Shown: positions 7,686 through 16,229 of the stretch, in pieces
Layout of the letters: every line of letters starts with the position of its first letter
How positions within the stretch are numbered: the stretch's first letter is position 1
Assembly (NCBI GenBank): GCA_902469965.1
Contig: CABREP010000028.1
Coordinates: 1-27,357, forward strand
DNA: 27,357 nt
From: Egerieimonas sp900552095
GTDB taxonomy: Bacteria > Bacillota > Clostridia > Lachnospirales > Lachnospiraceae
Direction of reading: 5' to 3'
Program-made: the position numbers and the translations under genes
The notes under the pieces: model-generated
Told to the model about the DNA's origin: nothing
The model's input: only the letters and a program-made list of their open reading frames with translations
Databases searched by the model: none

Positions 7686-9602
7686 TTAAATGTCAAGGTT
7701 GCGCACACGGTCTGCATTTTCCTCAATAAACTCTCTTCTGGGCTCTACTTTGTCCCCCATCAGAGTCGTAAAAGTCAGATCAATCTCAGAGGAAGCTTCC
7801 TCATCCATGGTGACACGCAGAAGTACACGTCTCTCCGGATCCATGGTGGTCTCCCACAGCTGCTCCGCATCCATCTCGCCCAGACCTTTATAACGCTGGA
7901 TCTTATTATTTCCGTCACGGCCGATCTCCGTAAGGATCTTATCCAGTTCCGCATCCGAATAGGCATACCAGATTTTTTTATTTTTCTCTACTTTGTAAAG
8001 CGGCGGCTGCGCCAGATACACATATCCCTGCCGGATAAGCTCCGGCATAAAGCGATATAAAAAAGTCAGCATCAAAGTAGCAATATGAGCGCCGTCCACG
8101 TCTGCATCCGTCATAATAATAATCTTGTGATACCGCAGCTTGGTAATATCAAAATCCTCATGAATTCCCGTTCCGAAGGCGGTTATCATCGCCTTGATCT
8201 CCGCATTTCCGTAGATCCGGTCCAGTCTTGCCTTCTCCACATTCAGGATCTTTCCCCGAAGGGGAAGAATCGCCTGCGTAGCCCGGCTTCTGGCTGTTTT
8301 GGCTGAACCTCCGGCAGAGTCTCCCTCTACAATATAAATTTCACATTTAGATGGATCCTTATCGGTACAGTCTGCCAGCTTTCCAGGCAGAGACATCCCG
8401 TCAAGCGCTGATTTTCTCCTTGTCAGATCCCTGGCTTTTCTGGCTGCGTCCCTGGCTCTCTGAGCCATCAGAGACTTCTCCACCACCAGCTTGGCTACCG
8501 ATGGATTCTGCTCCAGATAAATTTCCAGCTTGCCGGATACAACGCTGGCTACCGCTCCTCTCGCCTCGCTGTTTCCCAGCTTCTGTTTGGTCTGTCCTTC
8601 AAACTGAGGATCCTCTATCTTTACACTGATGATAGCCGTCATACCTTCCCGGATATCTTCACCGGAAAGATTCGGTTCGCTTTCTTTGAGCAGCTTATTC
8701 TTTCTGGCATAGTCATTAAAAGTCTTCGTCAGTGCACTCCGGAACCCCTCCACATGGGTTCCTCCCTCTGGCGTGGTAATATTATTTACGAAACTGTAAC
8801 TGTTCTCTGTATAGGCGTCGTTATGCTGCATGGCAACCTCCACCATAACGCCGTCTTTTTCTCCCTCGCAGTAGATAATATCCGGATACAGCTCCGTATT
8901 TGAACGGTTAAGATAGGTGACGAACTCCTTAATTCCGCCCTCATAGCAGAAAGAGTTCTCCTTCTTCTCCTCCCCTCTTTCATCTGTCAGAACGATATGA
9001 AGTCCTTTGGTGAGAAATGCCATTTCACGGAATCGTCTCTTCAGCGTATCATAATCAAAAATCGTATCATCAAAAATCTCATCATCCGGCAAGAAGCTTA
9101 CCATAGTTCCGGTTTTCTCCGGTTCACACTCCCCGATCACCTTCAGCTTATAGATTACATTTCCTCTCTCATATCTCTGACGGTAAATCTTTCCCTCACT
9201 GTAGATCGTAACCTCCAGCCAGCGGGACAGCGCATTTACTACAGATGCTCCCACACCGTGCAGCCCTCCGGACACCTTATATCCTCCGCCGCCGAATTTT
9301 CCGCCGGCATGAAGAATGGTAAAGACCACTTCTACTGCAGGGATTCCCGCCTTGTGATTGATGCCCACAGGAATTCCCCGTCCGTTATCTGTAACGGTGA
9401 TGGAATTATCCTGATGGATCGTCACCTGGATCGTATCACAGTATCCGGCCAGCGCTTCATCCACCGCATTATCTACAATCTCATAAACCAGATGATGAAG
9501 GCCCCTGGTGGACGTACTTCCAATATACATACCTGGACGCTTTCTGACCGCCTCCAGTCCTTCCAATATCTGAATCTGATCTGCTCCGTATTCTGTACTC
9601 AT
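7686..9602 (-). CDS. gyrB: DNA gyrase subunit B
   Basis: This 638-residue GHKL-type ATPase and TOPRIM subunit of gyrase shows the ATP-binding Asn region EIVDNAVDEA (41-50), TDNGRGIP (71-78), the TOPRIM acidic motifs VEGDSAGG and DADVDGAHI, and the C-terminal RYKGLGEMD. I place the start at 9602 (MSTEYGADQI) because AGGAGG lies 6 nt upstream; the frame stays open to 9689, but that segment overlaps the end of recF and has no ribosome site. It follows recF by 10 nt and precedes gyrA by 24 nt, so recF-gyrB-gyrA should be one transcript. Confidence 0.97.
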   Translation of the reverse strand: MSTEYGADQIQILEGLEAVRKRPGMYIGSTSTRGLHHLVYEIVDNAVDEALAGYCDTIQVTIHQDNSITVTDNGRGIPVGINHKAGIPAVEVVFTILHAGGKFGGGGYKVSGGLHGVGASVVNALSRWLEVTIYSEGKIYRQRYERGNVIYKLKVIGECEPEKTGTMVSFLPDDEIFDDTIFDYDTLKRRFREMAFLTKGLHIVLTDERGEEKKENSFCYEGGIKEFVTYLNRSNTELYPDIIYCEGEKDGVMVEVAMQHNDAYTENSYSFVNNITTPEGGTHVEGFRSALTKTFNDYARKNKLLKESEPNLSGEDIREGMTAIISVKIEDPQFEGQTKQKLGNSEARGAVASVVSGKLEIYLEQNPSVAKLVVEKSLMAQRARDAARKARDLTRRKSALDGMSLPGKLADCTDKDPSKCEIYIVEGDSAGGSAKTARSRATQAILPLRGKILNVEKARLDRIYGNAEIKAMITAFGTGIHEDFDITKLRYHKIIIMTDADVDGAHIATLMLTFLYRFMPELIRQGYVYLAQPPLYKVEKNKKIWYAYSDAELDKILTEIGRDGNNKIQRYKGLGEMDAEQLWETTMDPERRVLLRVTMDEEASSEIDLTFTTLMGDKVEPRREFIEENADRVRNLDI

Positions 9603-9612
9603 GCTGCTCCTC

Positions 9613-10698
9613 CTAATTATTCTGAAACACCCTGCCGTCAAAGACTCGAAAAACACGGTTGATACGGAACTGATGATTGACAAAATCATCCAGTCCTGTA
9701 CAGGTAATAAGTGTCTGTATTTCTTTAATACTTTTCAACAGATAATTTTGACGGCTGCTGTCCAGTTCAGAAAGCACATCGTCAAGCAATAATACCGGCG
9801 TATCATGGATCATCCGCTTCACCAGATAAATTTCCGACAGTTTCAGGGACAGTGCCGCCGTTCTCTGCTGTCCCTGAGATCCAAACTTCCGGATATCGAT
9901 CCCGTTTACCTTTACGCAGAGATCATCTCTGTGGGGTCCCACGGAAGACATCTTAAAGCGGATATCCTTTTCCCGGTTCTTCCGAAGCACAGCCGCAAAG
10001 TCTTCTCTTCTTACATTCGGCTCATAAATAAGCTCCAGCTGCTCTCTTTCCCCTGTAAGATTCCTGTGAATCTCTTTGATAATCTCATTCAGCTGGGCAA
10101 CAAACTCCTCCCGGGCAGTTATGATCTCACTCCCATAGGATAAAAGCTGCTCATCCCACACCTCCAGAGTCGACATAAGTTCCGGTGAAAATGCCAGATC
10201 CCTGAGAAGCTTGTTCCGCTGATTTAATATTTTGTTATAATTTGTCAGCTGTACAAGATACACTTTTCCCAGCTGGCAAAGTTCCAGATCAAGAAAACGC
10301 CTTCTTTCCCCCGGACCATCCTTTATAATCTGTAGATCTTCCGGAGAAAAAAATACCATGTTTACCACTCCAAAAAGTTCCGAAGCCTTTCTGATCGGTA
10401 CTCCGTTAATGGCAATTCCCTTGCTCTTGTTCTTTTTCAGATGCATATCGATCCTGTGAGAAACAGATTCCCTGCGCACGATCATGCGGATATGCGCCTC
10501 TTCCTCCCCAAAACGGATCATTTCCCTGTCCTTGCTACCTCTGTGAGACTTTGTCGTCCCTCCCAGGTAGACAGCTTCCAGGATATTGGTTTTTCCCTGG
10601 GCATTATCTCCAAATAAAATATTGGTTCCCCGGTCAAATCCAAGAGAAAGGGTCTCATAATTTCTAAAATTCTGAAGTTCCAGTGATTCGATAAACAT
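9613..10698 (-). CDS. recF: DNA replication and repair protein RecF
   Basis: This 361-residue ABC/SMC-like ATPase helps load RecA at gapped DNA together with RecO and RecR. Walker A is GDNAQGKT (30-37), the ABC signature region is GSQGQQRTAALSLK (273-286), and Walker B is LLLDDVLSELD (303-313). Only 3 nt separate it from the upstream S4-domain gene and no good Shine-Dalgarno precedes its ATG, which suggests translation is coupled to that gene. Length and position between yaaA and gyrB are canonical. Confidence 0.96.
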   Translation of the reverse strand: MFIESLELQNFRNYETLSLGFDRGTNILFGDNAQGKTNILEAVYLGGTTKSHRGSKDREMIRFGEEEAHIRMIVRRESVSHRIDMHLKKNKSKGIAINGVPIRKASELFGVVNMVFFSPEDLQIIKDGPGERRRFLDLELCQLGKVYLVQLTNYNKILNQRNKLLRDLAFSPELMSTLEVWDEQLLSYGSEIITAREEFVAQLNEIIKEIHRNLTGEREQLELIYEPNVRREDFAAVLRKNREKDIRFKMSSVGPHRDDLCVKVNGIDIRKFGSQGQQRTAALSLKLSEIYLVKRMIHDTPVLLLDDVLSELDSSRQNYLLKSIKEIQTLITCTGLDDFVNHQFRINRVFRVFDGRVFQNN

Positions 10699-10701
10699 AA
10701 C

Positions 10702-10923
10702 TTATTCTGTATCTGGGGCACAGATTTTTATGCTCTCTCCCCGGAACACAACCTCATCCCCGGCGAAGAGCTTTCTGCCCCGGCGGGTTTCTACTTCTCC
10801 ATTTACCGTAACCAGACCATCCTGAATAACAAATTTTGCATCCACACCGTTTTCTACCAGATTAACGGCCTTAAGCGCCTGCCCCAGCTTGATAAATTCT
10901 TCCCTTAAATATAATTTTTCCAT
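10702..10923 (-). CDS. yaaA: S4-domain RNA-binding protein YaaA (RlbA)
   Basis: This 73-residue small protein consists of one S4-like RNA-binding fold (FIKLGQALKAVNLVENG, then VTVNGEVETRRGRKLFAGDEV). A gene of this type lies between dnaN and recF in most Firmicutes; a role linked to ribosomes or RNA is generally presumed but not shown by this sequence. AAGGAGA is 5 nt before the ATG. It is 9 bp after dnaN and 3 bp before recF, inside the same operon. Confidence 0.9.
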   Translation of the reverse strand: MEKLYLREEFIKLGQALKAVNLVENGVDAKFVIQDGLVTVNGEVETRRGRKLFAGDEVVFRGESIKICAPDTE

Positions 10924-10932
10924 CGGTTCTCC

Positions 10933-12042
10933 TTATCTTATGGCACTAAAGTTGACCGGCAGGATCAGATAAATATAACTTTCCTTCTCATCCCGGATAA
11001 AGCAGGGGGCCTTCGGGTTCACCAGATAAAGAAATACTTCCTCATCGTCGATCACCTTCAGGGCATCAATCAGAAATCTGGGATTGAAACCGATCAGAAT
11101 ATCCTTTCCCTCTTTTTCAATATCAATATCCTCTTTCATGGAACCCAGCTGAGAATCAATCTTCAGTTCCAGAGAACCGTCTTCAATGTGGATAATGATC
11201 GGACGCTTATCTCCTTCTTTTACAAAGAGCGTCGCCCTGTCTATACAGTCCAGAAGTTCCTTCTTGTTCACTTTTACCTTCGTCTCGTAGTCACTGGAAA
11301 TCATCTGGTCTGTCTTAAAATATTCTCCTTCGATGAGACGGGAAACAACTACGGTCTGATCAAACTCAAAAACGATATGATTGTCTGTGAAAAAAATATC
11401 AACCATACTGTCCATTTCACCGGCCAGAATCTTACTGATTTCTCCCAGTGTCTTCCCTGGAACGACAACCTTTTTGTCCTCATAACTGTCTTTCAGTTCA
11501 ATCTTCCGGATTGCAATTCTATGTCCGTCAAGGGATACAACTTTCAGAATATTTTCCTTGATCTCAAACAATTCACCTGTCATTAATTTGTTGTTTTCGT
11601 TGGGTGCAATTGAAAAAATTGTCTGACGAATTAATTCTTTTAATGAGAATTGAGAAATAGTTACCGGGGTATTTCTCTCTATATAAGGTAAATAGGAGAA
11701 ATCTTCTCCAGATCTGCCCGGAATTGTAAACTTTGCTTTCTCACAGGTAATGGTTGTATTCAGACTTTCATCTGTACTTATGGTAATATCGTTGTCCGGC
11801 AGTTTCCGTACAATCTCAGAGAAAATTTTAGCATCCAGAGCAACAATGCCTTTTTCCACAATCTCGCCTTCTACTCTGGTTTCGATGCCTAATTCCATAT
11901 CATTCGATGTAAATTTTATTTCACCTGCAGAAGCGTCAATCAAAATACATTCTAAAATAGGCATTGTTGTTTTAGAAGGCACTGCTTTCATAACAATGCT
12001 GACGCTTTTTACAAGATTTGCTTTGGAACAGATTAGTTTCAT
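10933..12042 (-). CDS. dnaN: DNA polymerase III beta sliding clamp
   Basis: The 369-residue beta clamp is close to the usual length of about 366. It forms the dimeric ring that tethers the replicative polymerase, and recruits other partners through a hydrophobic cleft. It starts MKLICSKANLVKSVSIVMKAV and has the conserved clamp ending (SYIYLILPVNFSAIR, ending in the usual P-V/M region). The ribosome site AGAAGGGAG lies 11 nt before ATG, and a perfect DnaA box (TTATACACA, minus strand) occupies that spacer, so DnaA binding could touch dnaN expression. It follows dnaA after 261 bp. Confidence 0.96.
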   Translation of the reverse strand: MKLICSKANLVKSVSIVMKAVPSKTTMPILECILIDASAGEIKFTSNDMELGIETRVEGEIVEKGIVALDAKIFSEIVRKLPDNDITISTDESLNTTITCEKAKFTIPGRSGEDFSYLPYIERNTPVTISQFSLKELIRQTIFSIAPNENNKLMTGELFEIKENILKVVSLDGHRIAIRKIELKDSYEDKKVVVPGKTLGEISKILAGEMDSMVDIFFTDNHIVFEFDQTVVVSRLIEGEYFKTDQMISSDYETKVKVNKKELLDCIDRATLFVKEGDKRPIIIHIEDGSLELKIDSQLGSMKEDIDIEKEGKDILIGFNPRFLIDALKVIDDEEVFLYLVNPKAPCFIRDEKESYIYLILPVNFSAIR

Positions 12043-12303
12043 AATGTGTATAACTCCCTTCTTGGAAAAATGCCGTGCATATATATAAATCTATAAGAAA
12101 TCCGTAGTATTCGCCGTAGGGGATGTGAAAATGTGTAAAACCCCTGGAAACCGCGAAACTATCAACATTAACTTAAAGGATAAGTGTGTGAAAAAGGTCA
12201 GGATAAAATGTGTACACTGTGTGTAAAGAAACTGAGGCAAAAGTTATCCACAGGTTTTACACAAAGTATCCACGTATATAATGTGGAGATCTTATCCACC
12301 GGA
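12043..12303. other. dnaA-dnaN intergenic half of oriC
   Basis: This 261-bp stretch has no gene. DnaA boxes seen: perfect TTATCCACA at 12244-12252 (+); TTATCCACC at 12292-12300 (+, one mismatch); GTATCCACG at 12266-12274 (+, two mismatches); TTTTACACA at 12255-12263 (+) and 12132-12140 (-); and perfect-consensus TTATACACA at 12045-12053 (-). An AT-rich run at about 12078-12101 (including ATATATATAAAT) is a candidate DNA unwinding element. Next to it, 12101-12120 reads CCTACGG...AATACTACGG on the minus strand, which contains TAC-TAC triplets reminiscent of DnaA-trio elements. The layout matches the bipartite origin known in Bacillus subtilis. Unwinding function is inferred. Confidence 0.75.
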
Positions 12304-13659
12304 TCAAGGAGAAGGGTTGATCTTCTTCTTTAAGATAGAAACAGTGTTCTGAAGGCTGTCTGAAGTCTGCAGTTCTTTTTCTATTTTTTCAATTCCGTGC
12401 ATAATGGTGGTGTGATCCCGGTTTCCCAGATATTTACCGATTCCTTTTAAGGGAACATTGGTCATTTCGCGGCAGAGGAACATGGCAATCTGACGGGGAA
12501 GCACTACTTTGCTGCTCCGTTTGCTGCCGGTGATCTCTTCTGAAGTAAGATCAAAATGTTCCGCTACGGTGGTGATGATAAATTCAGGCGTAACGATTCT
12601 CTGCTGATTGGGAGAAATAATGTCTTTTAAGACTTTCTCTGCCAGTTCCATATTGATTTCCCGTTTTTCCAGGTTTGCATACGCAATAATTTTGTTGAGA
12701 GACCCTTCCAGTTCACGAATATTGGATTTTACGTTTGTTGCAATGTATTCAATAATTTTGTCATCGATATTATAGCCGTCCAGTTCCTCTTTTTTCCGGA
12801 GAATTGCCATACGGGTTTCATAATCCGGTGGCTGGATATCGGCCAGAAGTCCCCATTCAAACCGGGAGCGGATTCTGTCTTCCAGGATTTCCATATCTTT
12901 TGGCGGCCGGTCGCTGGATAAGATGATCTGCTTATTAGAAGCCTGCAGGGTATTGAAGGTGTGGAAAAATTCTTCCTGAGTAGACTCTTTTCCTATAATA
13001 AACTGCACGTCATCGATAAGAAGAACATCAATATTCCGGTATTTTTCCCGGAATTTGCTCATAGCAGTATTGTTTCCGTTACGGATAGCGTCAATCAGTT
13101 CGTTGGTAAATTCTTCACTGGTTGCATAGCGGATCCTGGCGGAAGGATTTTTCTGCAGAATAAAATGAGCGATCGAATGCATCAGATGGGTTTTTCCGAG
13201 TCCAACGCCTCCGTATAAAAACAGAGGATTGTAGATTTCTCCCGGAGATTCTGCTACAGCGAGAGAGGCTGCGTGGGCGAAGGTATTATTTTTTCCCACG
13301 ACAAAGGTATCAAACGTATACTTGGGGTTTAAGTTTGCGCGCTCACAGATCTGATCAAACTCTGTGGTTTCTTTTGGAACTTCGGCGCTGACCATATCCC
13401 CGGGCAGCGTAAAATCAATATCATATTCATGTCCGGTCAGTTCTGCAATCACTACCTTAATCTGAAGTGCGTATTTTTTGCTGATAATATTAAGTCCTAC
13501 CGGTCCTGACTCGGAAGGAACCAGAATGTGGACCATATTACCTTCCACACTGTGTACTTTCAGCGGCAGAAGCCAGGTTTTAAAGGAAATATCAGAAACT
13601 TCATATTCTGTTTTTACCTGCTCCAGGATTTCCTGCCATTTTTCCATCACAATATCCAT
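12304..13659 (-). CDS. dnaA: Chromosomal replication initiator DnaA
   Basis: The 451-residue initiator binds DnaA boxes, oligomerises with ATP, opens the origin and regulates transcription. Domain I (about 1-80, with FKTWLLPLKVHS) precedes a short linker. The AAA+ domain has Walker A GGVGLGKT (150-157) and Walker B LLIDDVQF (213-220). Domain IV carries the DNA-binding signature GNRDHTTIMHG (412-422). The start at 13659 has GGAG 7 nt upstream; a second Met at residue 5 lacks this. A promoter about 60 bp upstream is flanked by a DnaA box, consistent with autoregulation. It is transcribed away from the main box cluster. Confidence 0.98.
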   Translation of the reverse strand: MDIVMEKWQEILEQVKTEYEVSDISFKTWLLPLKVHSVEGNMVHILVPSESGPVGLNIISKKYALQIKVVIAELTGHEYDIDFTLPGDMVSAEVPKETTEFDQICERANLNPKYTFDTFVVGKNNTFAHAASLAVAESPGEIYNPLFLYGGVGLGKTHLMHSIAHFILQKNPSARIRYATSEEFTNELIDAIRNGNNTAMSKFREKYRNIDVLLIDDVQFIIGKESTQEEFFHTFNTLQASNKQIILSSDRPPKDMEILEDRIRSRFEWGLLADIQPPDYETRMAILRKKEELDGYNIDDKIIEYIATNVKSNIRELEGSLNKIIAYANLEKREINMELAEKVLKDIISPNQQRIVTPEFIITTVAEHFDLTSEEITGSKRSSKVVLPRQIAMFLCREMTNVPLKGIGKYLGNRDHTTIMHGIEKIEKELQTSDSLQNTVSILKKKINPSP

Positions 13660-13716
13660 AAGTAGACTCCAATTCTATATTGAAATAAGATACACAGAAT
13701 ATCTCTACTATATCTT

Positions 13717-13746
13717 ATAATAAATTTTACAAATAAGCAATGCCAA
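13717..13746 (-). promoter_or_regulatory. Candidate dnaA promoter
   Basis: On the minus strand, -35 TTGGCA (13741-13746, 5 of 6), an 18-bp spacer and -10 TATTAT (13717-13722, 5 of 6) predict a start near 13710 and a leader of about 50 nt. A perfect DnaA box (13755-13763) sits 8 bp upstream of the -35, fitting autorepression as known for dnaA in other bacteria. Confidence 0.55.
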
Positions 13747-14060
13747 ATTCAAACTTATCCACATTCTGGAGAGGGGTGTGGATAAGGGTGGATTGTGTGG
13801 AAAAGGAGAATTCGACAAAAAATGCCAAAAAATTTATGTGGATAAACTGGAAAATGAATTCACATTATCCAAATAGGGGAGAAATACCGGAAAAACAAGG
13901 GATTTTTAAATATGCATGAAATGATTATCCATAGTAAAAAATAAGTTATCCACAAGTTATCCACAAAATGTGGATAATCTTACGTAAACTGAGGGAAGGG
14001 AGATAAGAGTGTGGATAACCCGGAAACCGCTGAAAAATTAGAAAAAAACAGCATTTTTAC

Positions 14061-14089
14061 TTGACGAAACCGGGCTTTCTGTATATACT
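14061..14089 (+). promoter_or_regulatory. Sigma-A promoter of rpmH
   Basis: TTGACG (14061-14066), a 17-bp spacer and TATACT (14084-14089) form a strong promoter with a start near 14096. The leader of about 75 nt contains a small CCCC-GGGG hairpin (14127-14138 region) before the ribosome site. A DnaA box at 14010-14018 lies about 40 bp upstream. Confidence 0.85.
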
Positions 14090-14170
14090 TGAAATGATGT
14101 TTTCAAGCATACAGTGGATAAAGTTTCCCCTTAACGGGGCAGTAAATATGACGAAGGAGGTGCCTTACCT

Positions 14171-14305
14171 ATGAAGATGACATTTCAGCCGAAAAAGCGC
14201 TCCAGAGCAAAAGTTCATGGATTCCGCGCAAGAATGAGCACAAAGGGCGGCAGAAAAGTATTAGCTGCCAGAAGATTAAAAGGAAGAAAGTGTTTATCAG
14301 CATAA
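14171..14305 (+). CDS. rpmH: 50S ribosomal protein L34
   Basis: This very short gene encodes a 44-residue, highly basic protein, MKMTFQPKKRSRAKVHGFRA at its start and ending RRLKGRKCLSA. The motif TFQPKKR..R....GFRARM.TKGGR is diagnostic of bacterial L34, a component of the large ribosomal subunit. A full AAGGAGGT site lies 9 nt before the ATG. Its own promoter and a terminator directly after the stop let it be made in excess over the downstream rnpA. The C-terminal Lys-Cys-Leu-Ser-Ala is typical of clostridial L34. Confidence 0.97.
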   Translation: MKMTFQPKKRSRAKVHGFRARMSTKGGRKVLAARRLKGRKCLSA

Positions 14306-14331
14306 GACCGCAGTTATGTGGTCTTTTCTTC
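14304..14331 (+). terminator. Intrinsic terminator/attenuator between rpmH and rnpA
   Basis: A 9-bp stem (14304-14312 with 14317-14325, one G-U pair) with loop GTTA is followed by TTCTT. It begins inside the rpmH stop codon. Since rnpA starts only about 40 bp further on without an evident promoter, partial readthrough probably sets rnpA expression. Confidence 0.8.
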
Positions 14332-14370
14332 TCTGTATAAAAAGTTCGTACAGTCACTAGGGAGACTTGA

Positions 14371-14736
14371 ATGAAAAATTCAGAAAGTCTGAAAAAAAGT
14401 AGAGATTTTCAGGTGGTTTATAAACAGGGAACATCAATCGCAAACAAATATCTGGTCATGTATGTAAAAGAAAACTGCCTGGGAAAAAATCGTATCGGTA
14501 TATCTGTAAGCAAGAAGGTGGGAAACAGCGTGGTGAGACATCGACTAACCAGGTTAGTCAGAGAAGCCTACCGTCTGCACGAAGACATGTTTTGTATGGG
14601 AATGGATATTGTGGTTGTCTTAAGGGTCAGTGCAAAGGACTGCGCCTATGATTCGATTCGCAGCGCACTGCTTCACCTGGGACGGAAGCACCGCATTATG
14701 AAAAAGAAGGAACAAGATGAAGTATCTGATGATTAA
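14371..14736 (+). CDS. rnpA: Ribonuclease P protein component
   Basis: The 121-residue basic protein subunit of RNase P assists the RNA subunit in removing 5' leaders of pre-tRNAs. The family motif covers RIGISVSKKVGNSV and the RNR-like RHRLTRLVREAYR (about residues 46-72), where the usual RNR core reads RHR. GGGAG lies 6 nt before the ATG. It follows rpmH after a terminator and overlaps yidD by 20 nt. Confidence 0.95.
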   Translation: MKNSESLKKSRDFQVVYKQGTSIANKYLVMYVKENCLGKNRIGISVSKKVGNSVVRHRLTRLVREAYRLHEDMFCMGMDIVVVLRVSAKDCAYDSIRSALLHLGRKHRIMKKKEQDEVSDD

Positions 14737-14926
14737 AATGATTCGATGGTATCAGAAATACCTTTCTCCTATGAAGAGTACCCGATGTCCTTATATACCG
14801 ACCTGTTCTCAGTATGGATTGGAAGCAATAGAAAAATACGGGGCTTTCAAGGGAGGACTTCTGGCCTTCTGGCGGATACTGAGATGCAATCCGTTTTCAA
14901 AAGGCGGGTATGATCCCGTGCCTTAA
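14717..14926 (+). CDS. yidD: Membrane protein insertion efficiency factor YidD
   Basis: This 69-residue protein shows the YidD fingerprint: RCPYIPTCSQY (three-Cys family pattern together with LRCNPF) and the end GGYDPVP. Family members are small membrane-associated proteins that aid YidC-dependent insertion. It begins inside the 3' end of rnpA with AAGGA 5 nt upstream, implying coupled translation, and ends 12 bp before yidC. Confidence 0.95.
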   Translation: MKYLMIKMIRWYQKYLSPMKSTRCPYIPTCSQYGLEAIEKYGAFKGGLLAFWRILRCNPFSKGGYDPVP

Positions 14927-14938
14927 GGAGGAACAAAA

Positions 14939-16213
14939 GTGAACGTTATTCTGACAAAATCCACAACGCCGATCATCAGCTGGATCTGCGATCTGTTTGG
15001 ATTTATTATCAACGGTATTTATACAGGCCTGGAAGCAATCGGAATTCCGAATATCGGTCTGGCAATTATTTTCTATACCATTCTGGTATGGATGCTGCTG
15101 ACTCCGCTTCAGATCAAGCAGCAGAAATTTTCAAAGATGACTGCGGTTATGCAGCCTGAGATTCAGAAAATCCAGAAAAAATATAAAGGGAAAAAGGATC
15201 AGCTCTCCGCACAGAAAATGAATGAGGAGACGATGGCGGTATATGAGAAGTACGGCGTATCCCCGACGGGAAGCTGTGGCCAGCTCCTGATCCAGTTTCC
15301 GCTGATTATTGCATTATATCAGATTATTTACCGGATTCCCGCCTATATCACCAGTGTGCGCCAGATTTTTGACGGACTGGTAGAGAAGATTATGGGTGTG
15401 AACGGGTTTATGGAGACGGTAAATGATTTTATCATCTCAAATAAAGTGGCGGTGACGCAGCTGTCAGAGAAGGCACCCAGCATCAGCAATCAGCTGGTTG
15501 ATTTCCTGTATAAGCTGAATCCGGCTCAGTGGGGAGAACTGGCAGAAGTAGATAAGTTTTCTTCTTTCTCTGATGTGATCACCACAACAGCGGCAAATTC
15601 CGCACATGTAAATCAGTTCCTGGGTATGGATATTTCCAATACACCCTGGAATATTATGAAAGAAAGCTTTGTAAGCCACAGCTGGCTGCTTCTTTTTGCG
15701 GCTGTCATGATTCCGGTTCTGGCCTGGTTCACCCAGTGGCTGAATACCAGAATGATGCAGAGAGCTACTTCCGCAGGTGCAGAAGAAAACCCCATGATGA
15801 ACTCCATGAAGACCATGAATATGATCATGCCTCTGATGTCTGCAGTATTCTGTCTGACTCTGAATGTAGGTATTGGTATTTACTGGATTGCCGGTGCGGT
15901 GGTCCGGTGTTTCCAGCAGATCATTATAAACAAGCATATGGCGAAGGTCGATCTGGATGACCTGATCAGGAAAAATCAGGAAAAAGCGGCGAAAAAGCGG
16001 GAAAAGAAAGGGCTTCCTCCCCAGAAAATCTCGCAGCAGGCCAAACAGAATGTCCGCAATATTGAAGAACCCAGATATCAGCGAAAAGTGGATGATGCAG
16101 CTGTGGAAAAGGCAAACGAGCATTATAAGACTGCTGAATTGAGAGAGGGAAGCATTGCGGCCAGAGCAAATATGGTTCGCAAGTTTGATGAAACACACTC
16201 TAAGAAGAAGTAA
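14939..16213 (+). CDS. yidC: Membrane protein insertase YidC/Oxa1/SpoIIIJ family
   Basis: The 424-residue protein starts at GTG with AAGGAGG 7 nt upstream. It has a first membrane segment around residues 38-56, followed by a basic coiled-coil cytoplasmic loop (KMTAVMQPEIQKIQKKYKGK, 67-86), then membrane segments near 113-132, 245-265 and 290-325, ending in a long Lys-rich tail. This is the Gram-positive Oxa1-like insertase without the large periplasmic domain. No lipobox cysteine is seen at the N-terminus, unlike Bacillus SpoIIIJ. It inserts membrane proteins with or without Sec; the flanking yidD and jag are its usual partners. Confidence 0.96.
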   Translation: MNVILTKSTTPIISWICDLFGFIINGIYTGLEAIGIPNIGLAIIFYTILVWMLLTPLQIKQQKFSKMTAVMQPEIQKIQKKYKGKKDQLSAQKMNEETMAVYEKYGVSPTGSCGQLLIQFPLIIALYQIIYRIPAYITSVRQIFDGLVEKIMGVNGFMETVNDFIISNKVAVTQLSEKAPSISNQLVDFLYKLNPAQWGELAEVDKFSSFSDVITTTAANSAHVNQFLGMDISNTPWNIMKESFVSHSWLLLFAAVMIPVLAWFTQWLNTRMMQRATSAGAEENPMMNSMKTMNMIMPLMSAVFCLTLNVGIGIYWIAGAVVRCFQQIIINKHMAKVDLDDLIRKNQEKAAKKREKKGLPPQKISQQAKQNVRNIEEPRYQRKVDDAAVEKANEHYKTAELREGSIAARANMVRKFDETHSKKK

Positions 16214-16229
16214 AGGGGGTTGACGGAGC

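Larger units (their letters stand above)
13660..14170. other. Main oriC cluster of DnaA boxes (dnaA-rpmH intergenic)
   Basis: This 511-bp gene-free stretch holds seven perfect TTATCCACA boxes: plus strand at 13755-13763, 13946-13954 and 13957-13965; minus strand at 13777-13785, 13837-13845, 13969-13977 and 14010-14018. One-mismatch boxes are at 13796-13804 (-) and 13925-13933 (+). The trio at 13946-13977 is tightly packed, two direct and one inverted. AT-rich tracts lie at about 13811-13836 and 13903-13945. The region separates divergent dnaA and rpmH and contains both promoters. With the dnaA-dnaN gap it forms a bipartite origin, and gene orientation flips here. Confidence 0.93.

Noticed and set aside
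9603..9689. N-terminal extension of gyrB
   Set aside because: It overlaps the end of recF, lacks a ribosome site, and is unlike any GyrB N-terminus.
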